Program-made: the position numbers and the translations under genes
Shown: positions 1 to 13,738 of the stretch, piece by piece
Layout of the letters: the number at the start of each line of letters is the position of its first letter
How positions within the stretch are numbered: position 1 is the first letter of the stretch
Source: Lingula anatina
Lineage: Eukaryota > Brachiopoda > Lingulata > Lingulida > Lingulidae
NCBI RefSeq assembly: GCF_001039355.2
Contig: NW_019775935.1
Span: 435,570 to 499,569 of the forward strand
Direction: 5' to 3'
DNA length: 64,000 nucleotides
The notes under the pieces: generated by a model
Seen by the model: only the letters and a program-made list of their open reading frames with translations
Told to the model about the DNA's origin: nothing
The model's database searches: none

Positions 1-1924
1 ATGCATGCAATGCAGATTTTTGTTTTAATAATATATTAAATCCAGACTTTTTGTATGAAAATGAATCATTCAAAATGTGCATGTACAGCTTATAAATCTC
101 AGAAATTAGGTTTAGTAGTTTTTTCATGCTTATCAAGGAAATTCTTTTAACTGTCTAGCTGCAAGGTATGACAACAGCCACTTTATAAAAAAAAATTCTA
201 ACAGCACACACACCACCAAGTCGCATCCTTCACTAGTACCAAAACAATTTCTATCAAACTAGTTAATGCATTTTCTGATTTTAAAAAATATCAGGCAGAA
301 TCTTTTAAATAAATAAATAAACAAACAAAATTCTCCCATTACTCATTCAAGTAAGTTTTTAAATATTAATAGAGATATACAGATATAGAAAAGATTCATT
401 TTAATGATACTCAAATTAGAGCATAACATACAATTGTTATGGACAGTCAGTCAAACATAGGAAGATAGATAACTTGGTTGCAATAGCATGGGAATAGGTT
501 TTTCATTGTCTCTAGTGTAGTGATGATAAAAAAGTAAATCATTTATAAAGAGAAAAGATGTATGTTTTTTTTTATCTTTAAAAATAAGGCATTATCTTTA
601 AAACAATTAACTTTTTATATCAGTAAACTTGCATTCAGTGCAGAGTGACCCAGAGTTATGAACAGGTTACATCTGCAAGTCCAGCACAAGTATATAGTAT
701 ATTAAAGGTATTTAATTATGTAATAGGTAGGTTTTTTTTAAAGTTTTCACTTGAAATATAGTGCTGAACTGAATAGTGCAATTTACAAATGTTTAAAAAG
801 ATGATAAGCAAACAACCGCCTTACTTGGCATTTTCAACAGAATGTCCTTCAAAAGAATTTGTTTGCATCTTTGAAATTTGTAACTCCAACTTTCATAATT
901 TGGGGTCAACATACATACATGTAACAGTCAGAGTGGGAAACACCTTAAATACTTTTATATTTAACTGGCTGTCAACGTTACCCAATTTTATTTTATATGA
1001 TGGCCACATATCATCTGTCTAGACTAGTTGAACAAAAACTCAAGAAGTCACTTCCACAACAAACTTAAACATGGCTACTACAGAAATTAACTTAGTTTTT
1101 GGACATAACTTTTCACAGGAATCTTCTCAAATATCATTTGGTGGCTAATTCTGATTTTTTTCTCCACAAGGAAGATGCTCACAATTTGGTCAAATTAAAA
1201 TGTGAAGAATAAGCTCATTGCCATAACTGTTACCTCGGCTTAAAAAAAAAACTATAATTTTTTTCAAAAGTTGTCTTTTTTTGAGATAATTCCTGTGCAG
1301 TCAAGTTATTAGTCATCCAAATTAAGTACACTCTATGCTCAAGTCTATCTACCTGGGGGTCGTAGCATTTTGCCATCTTAACAGGAAAAGGTAAATTGAA
1401 GAATCATTGATTAGTATTCAACAAAGAGAAGTCCCTGATTTTGCAGAATCAAATTGAAAGAAACAAATTAAGCAAAAAAACATCTTAAAAGTGAAATAAT
1501 TTGAAGAAAACATTTATGCTCATGCTAAATAACTGGAGGCATTTTGATAAAAACCAAAGGATGTTTTTGACTGGTTTAAACAAATCATGAAGTCAACTGC
1601 TCATTGCCAAAGTAAAACAATGTGCAACATGACAGTACAAGTATCTTGTCATATACACTTACATTACAAATGTATATAATTACAATATAACAATTTTAGT
1701 ATCATAACAAGTGTGTAGAAGTACATTTGCTGATTCAGTTTAAAAGGGGTTTTGTGTCTATAATACAATAAAAACTTTCAGGGTTTATTTCTCAAACATC
1801 TCCTAAAAGGCACACATTTTACGAACATGGTGCATACTTGGAGGGAAAATATAAAATATCAACGTCATTAAATCTTAAAATAATTTTCAGGATAATATTC
1901 CAATCTTTCCACATATCAACATAC
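1..1924 (-). other. SBF intron downstream of the last visible exon
   Basis: No coding exon was found on either strand. The minus-strand exon ending at 1925 has a good donor (CAG|GTATGT), so this should be intron leading to the next SBF exon beyond position 1. It is AT-rich with A and T runs and holds no recognisable element. The 77-codon open frame at 789-1022 has no family resemblance and is probably chance. Confidence 0.6.
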
Positions 1925-4900
1925 CTGTTCAGCAGCTATTTCTAAAGCATTGACTTCTTTAGGCTTGAGATATTTCATGTTTGTAATGGACCGCCGCCTG
2001 GGATCCATTGGGGAGCCCTTCCATGAGCCAGTGGCTCCCCAGCTACTACTCAACTCAGCACCCTGAATTAGAAATTGAAATTGAATAAAGTTTTACACCT
2101 ATACCCCAAATGTATTCTGCCAAGTCCATTTCACTATAAGCAATTTACATATATATTAATATACCACACATAATAAATTTGAATTTTTCATCTTATGCTT
2201 TTTTTCTGAAATATTCTATGTTTATCAAAACTCTGGAATACTTGTGTCATAAAAAAAAAATAATTGGCCAACTCAAGGGCACATTTTCAGTTTAAACCAT
2301 CCAAGCCCTTTATTATACTTTTGGTTAACATATATACAATTGGTTCAAGCAAATAACAAGCTCATACCAGACCTACAACTTTGTTTTAAAAACAGCGGAT
2401 CTAAATAACAAACAATCAACTATTTGTTGTGAGTACAGACCTCTGTGGTGGGACTGGCAGGAGGGCTCAGTTTGTCAGCGCTGTGTTCTTGTTCATACTG
2501 TGGTGCGTAGAGCTGCCTGATCTGCCTCTGGACGTCCTGGTAGAATGTGGCCTCCCAAAACTGGTGGTTGGCCCACACTGCATGCTCTTGTACACATGTG
2601 TAGGCAAACTGGATTACTCCTGTGCAGAGTTTCTGTAAAACCACAGCCATAAATTGAAAGAAGTGACACAGTGAAGTGTCCCGTTGACAAACACTAGGAT
2701 TAGCTGTAAAAAATCTTTTTTTTTCCTATGGGGTGAGATAAATAACATTCTGTTTTGTAATTTGAAAGACAAGTTGGGAATGCATCCATTCTAAAATATA
2801 ATCACATATTAAATCTTTGTACAAATTTGTCAACACGATTGTCCACTTTTATCAGTGGAAAAAGTTACATTGTAATATGCTCACCCTGCAGAATGAAGTA
2901 ACCAAAGGAAGCATGGCTGCAGCAACACCATTTTCATCCATACTGGATTCATTCTGAAACACAACAAGCAATTTTACATAGCATACCACACATTTTTGAG
3001 GATTTTCTCAACATATCTACTTGTAGCATGACAGATAGAAGTATCAAAACAGCATTAGGAAACAAACAGTATTACATGGGGCCATGTAAATTATATTTGT
3101 GGCATGTAATCAAATAAATAATACATACTTTTTACAACTTACAAGCTTCACTAATGGTAAAACTTTAAATACCTGTAATGCACAGTTTAACAGCCTGACC
3201 ACTAAATCAAACTGCTGGTGTTCTAGCATGGCTCTGTTGCTTTGGACATGATATGCTAACTCTTGACACAAAGCAAGCCTGGACACCTTGCTCTTCAGGG
3301 CACGTAATACTGCTGGGAAGACCTGACGCAGAACACAAACAATATCATATGCAATTCGGGTAATCTAACTAGGAAAGAAAAATCAAGCAAACTCATTTGT
3401 TTTAGTATATCATAATACATCATTTTTGTAAAAAAAAAAAAACCATTTCAAAAAAAGAGACACAAGTTTGAAAGTAATATCCTATGTCTATATAAAGAAC
3501 ATCCCTTCTCAAGCTTCTCGTGTTCTTAATTTGCTACTTACTTTCCTTGCATCTGAGATTTTGTTTTCAAATATACAGCTAACACAGTTGCGTAGGACCT
3601 CCAGTCTCCTGGCGTTGTTATTGAGCATTTGCATCTTCTCTGCAACAGTGGTGATATGTGGACCCATTGGCACAATGCGAGGCTGGGGCGGCCGGATCTG
3701 GGACAATCTACAAATACAATACCATCAATAGAAAAAAAATCAATCCAATCTGATAGATGTGACAAAAGCCTTTCAATAATTGTGAAAATATCCAATTTCT
3801 ATAATATCAAGATTTAACCATTTGTTAATTCACGTGCTGCATCCAAAATCAATTCCAGAATGAATCAATAATCATGCAAACTACGGGGAATGCACTATTC
3901 ACAAAAACAATTAATAACAAATATATGAATGAATAAATTCTGAGGAGAATGACTCTTAGATCGCATTCACAACGAGTTGAGCCAGGCTTTACAAATCCTG
4001 GGGACTAAATATGGTGGTCGTACATGAAAGAAAAACCACCTAATCTTTTAATAGTCTCTCCGCCTCTCACATGCCTCCCCACACGTCGTCCCTGCGGGGG
4101 GACAGTCATTAAATCTCGGCTCCATTAGGACGACACATGGGGAGGCGTGATCTTACTTAGACTTGATTCCACTCTTGGCCAGCCCGTCATCAATGATCTC
4201 CTGCACCATGATCCAGTCCAGGATAGGAAACTGGGGCTGATGGATGCGGGAGTAGGCGCCCTCTGGGGGCTTGGGGATTTTTTGCGTATACGGCTGTGGA
4301 TTCGGATGCTCCTGGAACATCATGAAATGGCATTGAATCACAATGGTGCCAATAATATTTTATACTATTATTGATTCAGTGAGTTTTCTGCTATGTTTTC
4401 TATATGTGTATTGATTTGGTAGATGTATATTACTATAAACAATGCCTTCAACAAGTTTGCCCAATTAAAGAAAATCTATTTTGGGTGATACTTTCTTTAA
4501 ACAAATTAAAGCAAAAGAAATTTGACACAGAGTAAAGATTTCAATAAATCTGAATTTCAAACTGGCATATCTGAGTTAAAAGAGCACTTACATTTATATA
4601 TAGTTGCTGAGCTAAATCCTTAATACTCTGCATCATTTTTTCCTGACTGCCATTTTCATGTTTTATCATATCTGATAATGTAGCATACACCTAGAATAGG
4701 AACAAATAATGCAAACAAAGTTTAAAATACCTTCCATGCAATTAGCAAAAGCTGCCTCTATTTAATATTCACTTCTACACTAGATGACTAATAAAGAAAC
4801 ATAAAAAAATCTACAGTGCAGATGTTTCATTTATAACCATATACAAGAAATACCAAGAATCTAATTAAGTGAGAACAATATTTACAATTTACTGTCCAAG

Positions 4901-7900
4901 ACAGCTTCCATATGTTTTTTGATAATTTAAAAAGCATGTTATGATATCCACCCCTTTGTGCTTGAAAGGTCATGCCACAGAGAGATTATTTTTAGGGATA
5001 TCTGAACCAACAATATATCAAAATTGCTTTTTCAGTGCGACACTGTCACACTCACGTATGCCACTGACATACATGAATACACTTAAAATACTGGTGGCAT
5101 GAGAAATATGATTCAGAGTAAAAAAGCCACATTTTTTTTCTGACACATACCTCATCAAATATGTCAATGACTCTGAAAGGTGGCCCTCTTTCAGAGACAA
5201 ATGTACTGTATGACATGCCATCTAGCACCCTTGTCAGGAAATCTTCTGAGACCATTGCACGATGACCCAAAAAGCTGGCCTTCAAACAAAATTACAAAAT
5301 TTAAGGATCATGATAAACATCTGAATTTCATAAAATTTATACATACTTCAGAAACTGTTCAGTCATCGCATATACGTAACTAAACACATTCTTAGTGATA
5401 AGAAAATTTTTTCTTCAAACAATTCATTTTTCTAATATAATCTTAATAAAACTAAACAGATTTACATTATCAATTCACTAATTGATTCACAAATAAATGG
5501 ACATCATGCCTTCAATATGTACCTTGTGAAATGTAATGAAAGGTTCTGGGTGTATTCTTATTAGCGTTAGACATGACCTGTAGCCTGTGAACAGCTCTGC
5601 AAACAAACGCAGGAAGACAGCACGGATTTCTTTATCCTGGAAAGAGATAATTAAAACAATTAAAAAAATTCAATGGTTGGTATTGTTTCAGGGTTAGGCT
5701 GAAATCAGAAGCAATAGGGTACACCTATTTTACTACAGCAAGAAATGTTACTCTTAAAAACAAATATTTTAGTAACCAAGTGGCTGAAAACATTTTTTAT
5801 TGGCAGGAGGTTATATCTCTGTTTCAACTAGTCAGATTACCTGCATAGTAAGGCTGGACAGCTTGGCAGGGTTTGGCGGGAAAGCATAGTCTGATGTGAA
5901 CAACTCTGGGTTTAAAATCTGAAATATACCCTTCTTAGTGAATGGCAAGACTCATGAGAACATTTATCATGCTCAGTCAAATAACTGGGTTCACTTGAAT
6001 CAATTGACACACTTCATATTTAACTACAATACAATTGCACGATACATTTAAGCAATATTCCTTAAAGTGATGCTATTAATTTTTAATTCATATTCAATAT
6101 TCACAACCCTGCTGGACATGCTTACATATGAGGAGAAAATACTTAAAAACTTGTGATACATTTCACAAAAGTGGTTCATACTTCAAAACAGCTTCTACCA
6201 CTAAGCTGAAAAGAGAAATAACTTAATTTGTGCAATTGATGAGGCTATTAGGTCTATTCCTGGTCCAGGTTTGAATACAGCTAAAATGAACAGCTAAAAT
6301 GATTCAACATACCATGGTTAGTGCTTCAGTGGTCCTGCTGAGTACAATATTTGGCAATACTGGCACAGTTACACATTCAGGAACATGTACACTGCCACCA
6401 TCCAGGTCTGCAATTATCACATCAAGCTGGAAAAATAGAAATAAAAATAGATTTTTGGTACAAAGAATATTTGGCAATACTGGTACAGTTACATACTAAC
6501 ACAATTACAATGTGTAGAAATAAAGAGATTATAGATTATTTTTTAGAATGGAGAAAAAGAGAGAGAAAGAGCAATTTACATTGTAGTAATGTGCATTTTT
6601 TATTATGCCTTACATATTTAAGTGTAAGTCAATATAGAATAGGGCTTCTGCTTACCAAATCTGAGACCTCGTCCTTGAGAGATGAGTGGACACCTGCTAT
6701 GAATGGTGTGGGTGTGTTCAGCACTTCTAGTAAATGTGACGGAAGGAGGGGTATATACACATAACTGAAAAAAAAAACAACAACATCATAGCCATGTTGG
6801 AATGAAAAATCTATGATCAATGTAGTAAGTAAAAGTATGTGCACAGTTGACCAGGCAACAAAAACTAGGGGATTTGATATCCCATTTTTTATACTAGTTA
6901 CTTGTCTTATTGGACTTGCTGCAACTTGACGTGGTTGTTGAAGTCTTTTCCCCCTTCCAACTAGATACTGACCATTGGGCTGAAATGTTACGAGACTGCC
7001 CTCTCTTAAATATAGTATTAGTGGAATAGGTCTTGAAGGTGAATCTTCCATATGTCATGATATTATCCACATTTCAAAGACTGAGACAAGTTGCACTCAC
7101 CTATATTTGAGAGGGTACATAAGGGCCATAAGTGCTTGACTAGCTGCTGTAAGCCTGGTGTAGCTTTGGGAATGGAAGAGGACTTTGAGGTCTGTAGCAG
7201 CAGCACAAAAAAGCATGATGGTATTTGTAATGCCTAAAATGATAAAGACATGACTTACAAATTCAACTGGTAGGAACACATTTCCCATGTATGGATACTA
7301 ATGCAAAAATAACATAATATCAGTATGATATACTTTGAATTTCTGAATCATCAGCTTTTAATTTCATTGAGGATGTAAGCTGTGTAAGAAATGTACCATT
7401 AACTCACAAGGGAGCAATACAGTGTAACATACCCATCTGCCTGAACAGCATAGCCACAGATGTTCCAGAAGTAGGTATGGTGCTGCTAACTGGGGGCTGC
7501 AGGGCCTGTCTGTCACCAGCACCTATAGAAAACCTGATCTGGGGCCCTCCTAAAAACAAAGGCAGTGTTACAAAATTAATTGATGTAAAGTAAACAAACA
7601 AACAAACAAACAGATAGACAGGAAAGCACATATATTAGTTGTTCACAAACCAAATGCAGGTAAGTACTAAGAAAACACTTCAGCATTTTAAGATGTAAAC
7701 CATATTTACATAAATATTCCACACAGAAACTCTCCTTGACAAAGTTTTCTGTGACCAAACAAGATCAGGAATAAAAAATTATGACCACTTATTTTATTGA
7801 GTTTTGTATGATCACATACCTGGGGGTGGAACCTGCACACACCCTAAGATATTCCCTACCAAAGTCTCTATCTGGAACTGCATATTCTCCAGGTAAACTG

Positions 7901-10900
7901 TGTAGATAAGCCCCAAGCAGTTCTGAGGTGAAAAAATAATTATTATAATAATAATGAAAATGGTTACATGCACTAATGATAGGTCTATACAGGAACAGTT
8001 CATTCTAAAGATACTCACAACCATAACACTTATCTTTTAAAAAAGAGAAGAAACTTAAAATATTTACTGACAGGTTCACAAAAAATGAAGTCATATCAAT
8101 AAGTTTACAAGAGGTAACTGCAGAGTTGTTGAGATTGCACAGAAGTGACATCAGAAAGACTGTCTTACCCTAAATGTTTCAAATTCAGGAAACTTGGAAA
8201 CCAGCACCAAGCATTTGGGGGCATACATGAGTGATTGGCGTATTGGTGTACCGTCATCCCCATCTTCATCATCCGGCTTTGTGGACGTCATGGACACTGT
8301 CTCGTGGAATGTTAGACAGGCACAGTAATGGCGGTCTGCATCGATGTCCGTCAGAACTGAGACAAAGAAGGTGGGCGGGTGGCGCTGTGTTGATAGTGAC
8401 CATCCTGTGGGTTGGCAAAACTGGAAGATGATGGCAACATTTACATAAATATTTTGGATATCCCACCATTGAAATATATATATGTCCTTAGGTGCCGTAA
8501 CATAACTAGGACAACAAACCAAACTTACCAATCCAGTCACTAATGCAATATATTCAAATTTGATAGAATTCCTCATCATATCTTACTAAGTTAGCCAAAT
8601 CAATCTGTATATTTTACCAAATGGGCTCCTTCAATATAGCTGACTGCTGAAGCATAGGAACCAAAGCTGAAAGTGAAGGATGATAGGTAGTCTATACTTT
8701 ATTTTATGATGTGTGTTGTCCATATTACAACCACACTCTGCAATAACCATGCTTTGACCAGTTTCATCAGTGGTGCAATCAGGCAGTGTCACTGGTCATT
8801 TTACCACATTTCAACCTCTTTATGCTTTGTGAGTCAATAGCAGATGCTATCATTTTTATGCTACTCTGGTATAATATGTAATGGGTACCTAACCCTTGAT
8901 TTCCAACATGAAAGGTAAGCACTCTACTTGAGCTATCTAGTCATTCCATTATCCAACGAATAGTCATGGAATTGTGGAAATATAACTCATTCATCTACAT
9001 CTAAACAGTCTGGATTGCTGAATAGAACTGGTTTCACATGAGAACAGGCAGGATTAACAGCTGCAGCTCTGGGGACTTGAGAGATGTTTTAATCATTTCT
9101 TTAAACTTGGCAAGCACAACCTGATCATTAGTCCCAGTCATTGATTTTGTTCAGAGTCCTGAAGATAAAACAAGCTCTGTGCTAAAATATGCCAGTCAAT
9201 CAATCACTGCATCTAACTGTGAACTGCATCCAATTGTATTGGTGAATACAATGGTGATAGTAAGAATTACAGTACCAGCAATGATAAAATAAAATGAAAA
9301 CAAGTGTGTGTGTGTGTGTGTGTGTTTTCACACCTACTTATTCCAATCTCACCACAAAGTCATGGCACTGCTTGAAAGAAAACTGCTCAAATAACATCTT
9401 TCCTTGTGCACATGCCATATGAGATTTCCGGAAATCCTACATGCATATGACTGATTGTTATGCTTTACAATAAATATGAAAGAGGAACAGAAAGTGTTGA
9501 CTGCTATATTTAAGAAATATCACTGCATTCACTTTCACAGTATCTAAAGCATGCTTAAGTCTAAATAAAGATATAACAGGCAATACCTTTGGCTTGTTAA
9601 AAGTCTCAAGATTCTTGAATAAGCATACACTGCTTAAATGAGAAAGCCTATTTTGTAAAGTTAAAGGTACAATATTGGTCTTGGATTGTTTTATGAAGAC
9701 TATCCCACAACAAATGTAGCTGACATACTCATATATCTAAATGCGCTACATTGACACCACAGAGAGTACAAAATTATTGTAGAGACATTCCACTAAGTCC
9801 CTACAGCTAAGTCTTGGACCCATCATACATGTATGGTTCAAAGCTCCTGCCCCTCTGTTTTTACCAAGCAGTCTTTACCAAGCCTAATTATTGGCTTTCT
9901 CTGTTCTGTGAAGCAAATCCACCCCCATATTCCCTGCCAGTCTTACCAGTTCAATGCCTAGAGTGAAGGGAGAGCCTGGCCAGTCCTTCTCTGGAAACCT
10001 CTGGATGATTTTGCCTTGGCTTGTGCCACTTCCTGTAATACACAATTGAAGAAAACATTGTCATTTGGCATTGCTTCTATATGTTGCACTCTGTGAATTC
10101 TTAAAAACATCATCTGGAATATGAATAGCAAGAGCAAAAATTGTGATATCAATAACATATACAGAATTAATTTTTTCTCCTTTTTTATGCGTACACATTC
10201 ATTAAATGTTGAAAATTATGGTTTTTCAATCCACACATAAATAAACAGTACAGTAGAGTACAGGTCGCTCAGTAAAATCTTTCTTGGGATATTAATGGCA
10301 AGTGCCCAAGAATTTAGTTATTGCTACAAGCACTGTAAAAAATCCAGTATGTTCCCAAGATATAGAAGCACTCAGCAAAGAGATACTCATTTTCATATGC
10401 CATCTAAAAGAAAGGTTCACAAGTTCAAGCTACTTTGCTGAATGGCTTTTTTATCTTAGCTTCTTGTTTACTCTTTAAGTATTCCTTTTACAGTGATCAG
10501 TTATTTGTCTGAGGCTACTTCATATAACCTATTCCTTTTAGATGGGCCTCATCCCCGATACTTTGCCATAGGAAGGTATTTCTAACATCTCTGAAAGGAA
10601 GCATTATCAGTGTAACTGTGTCTGCCCTTGTTGCCATTTCCTTCCAATTCCAACATTCTTGAGATTAAAAACAGCTAGCCATGCTCTGGTTTCAAGGTAA
10701 ATTCCAATAAATATCTTCACCCCATTTTTGCAGTGCCATTTATCCTCTTTTAATATCCTTACACAAGACACTTTTTCTCTAATTTTTTAACATTTTCTCT
10801 CTCATAAATATATATCCTACAATACCTGATATATCAAAGATAAATTCTCTCAGTAGTTTTTTCTCCTTTCTTTATATAAAACTATACTGCTACTACATAT

Positions 10901-12518
10901 TTACACAAAAAGAAAAAAAATGCTTTATGGAAAGTTGTAGTAAGCAAAATTGTAGTATGCAGCATCTTGTTCCATCTAATTTCAATTTCGATGTTATCAG
11001 AGGGTAAGAAATGCCTTATTATAAAAGTGATAGAAATGCCAGTGTACTAAATCTAACTTCGTAAGTGTGCCCCTACAGTACATGTATGTTTACACTTAGC
11101 CAAGGTCAAAAGAGGCTACAGCTAATAACACAGAACCAACTGAATTGGATGATACCTCACACTGAGTTCACTGCAAGGTATTTTCCCCTCCTCTGAAATA
11201 CCTTTTCCAAAAAAACTCGAAACTCATTATTTACAAATGCACAAAACATACAGACAAGCAAAGAGAATCTGATTCAAAATGTAAAAAGGACAATCATTTT
11301 ATTTCCTAATTCAAGGAAATATCTGTTTACATAATATCATGTGCTACTCATGTTGGTCTAACCTCAGAGTAAACTGCACTTCATGTTGAACACAGAGGGT
11401 CTCAAATATACAAATGAGATAGGCATGGCATTCAATATACACCACATTACATGCCACACTCTGAGCTAATTTTACCTGTATTCTATTACATAACACCTGC
11501 CAAGAATTTTGTCCTTGACTTAAAAATACTTTTTTAGCCAGTTAATTACCCCCCCCCCCCCACACACACACACACTCTTCACACATAAAAAGGAACACCA
11601 TCAGCATAAAACTACTTATATCGTAAAGAGGGGGTTCTTAGCAGTTGCTTTGAAGGCAGTTAAATGTTGTTTCTGAGTGAAATATGTCTTTTTATCATTG
11701 AGATTGATGACTTCTGAAACATTGCCAAGCCAGCAGAACCCAGCATGAGTAAAACCAATCAGTAATTCAGAAACCCTGCTGCAGCACCTGATGTATTCCT
11801 TTAATGCTTTTAAGGATTACGGAATATGTTAGTGTTTTTGGGCATCAATCCTGCTTATTTATTTTCTTAATCTAAAAGGGTTTTTTCTTATAATATATGT
11901 CACATATTTTTGCTTCCTTAACCACTGGCGAGGTTTTTCAAGAACTCATTAACAAAATTATGTTTAAAGAGGCAGATTATTTTTATACTGAGAAAAAAAG
12001 AGGAAAGAAAGTTAAAGAAATAAATGTGCTTCATGGCAAGGGGCACCTACCAATCTTTGTTTCAGAAGCTTAACTCTGAATATTTGTAACACCTGGTTGA
12101 AAGATTTGCTTACAAACCTCCATAACAGGGCATTGCAGACGTGGCCTAGACACAGCAGAGATGGGGGAAATGTTCCTTTTAACTTTATCTCTCTGAACTA
12201 CAACCACTGATTTTCAAGCACTGCTATCTTGATGTGATATGCTATGCTATACTTCTATGTTTTAGTCCAGGTAAATACACAGTAGCGTCTGTGTTTGGAG
12301 TTTAGGTGAGACTGTTTCAGGGCTGCATTGCCTTTTGCCTAAACAATCTGCTGAAATTCACTTGGAATTTTTTAAAAGTAAAGAGAACCATCTAATAATA
12401 GGATTTAAGCTTACTGATTTACAGACACTGAGAAGTGAATGCTAACAAAGTTGTCACAAGAAAAAGCACAGTGACGCTTGACATAAGCTTTATCTATGTC
12501 ACTTTGATAAATGTTATT

Positions 12519-12551
<33 letters not shown>

Positions 12552-13703
12552 TGTCAATCAAACTTAGACATTTTCATCTCAATTAAAATATTGAATGACA
12601 GAATTCAGAATTTTAATCATGCCATTCTTTCTGTCCAACTTAAATGAAGAGTAAAGACACTAAAAAACTTTTATATTAAAATGTAGTTAAGGTACGCGTT
12701 GGGTTTTATAGGATAATCTTAGGCGCATACTTTAAAATATATAAATGTGAAATTTAAGGAAAGGTGTACTTGTCATGCAATTGCATTATATATACACATG
12801 GAATAGTGTGCTTGGCAAGTTACAAGTAATAAAATGCAAACTGAAGCTAACAACTTGAATTGGACACAGAAAATATTTTTTGCAGTACAACACATGCCAT
12901 TTCATTCATTTGTGGTATGATTTTAAACTGACAGTACTCACATTTCAGCAAAATCCCATCGGTCTAGTTATGTTATAATGATGGTTGTGATCTCCCTTTG
13001 CAAAGATGTACCTGCAGTTTCAACTAAAATACTAACTTGTTTGTAAAATACTATGTGGTTTACCAAACCTCTACAATGCTGTTCAACCACAGTTTGGGCC
13101 AATCATTGAGATAAACCACTTACCAATACTACTGATGCTATGACTACATAGAAATGGTCCAACATCTTGCTTACCTCCTTTTTACAATGACTTCATGCTA
13201 TACACAGTTACTGGCACAGTGGTGTATTTTGTTATTACGCATGTTGGTGGTTTAAGTAAGAAGAAAAAAAAACATGCAGGCAATAACCTACATTATATGT
13301 AATGGCACACAACAGAATCCATATTTGTGTCGTGTTAGATGTACTTTACATTCAAGTTCTACAGGACTCAGTATGCAGCGATCTGAATGTTGACGTATTT
13401 ACTAATGAAAGAAGACAAAATCTATTCTGTTGAGATTAATCTTTAATTAATGATCTATTTGATTTTTGATTACTTTTCCTAGAAAATGTAACAGTGTTGA
13501 TACTGCACTGCATCACACTTGTGTGTAAAGACAAGCGACTCAAAAGCCAGCTTCATTAAAATTAGAAAAATACTGAAAAAGTAATAACCTAAAAACTGTA
13601 AATGTATTAAATGTATCACATTTTTGACCAAATGCAACACTTGACCAAGTAAAATGAATTGAATTTTTATTGAAGTTTTCAAATCTTATTAACACCAATT
13701 TTG

Positions 13704-13738
<35 letters not shown>

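Noticed and set aside
6351-6764. 137-codon plus-strand open frame
   Set aside because: It lies opposite two well-supported SBF exons (6426-6313 and 6764-6656) and the intron between them, so it is an antisense shadow.
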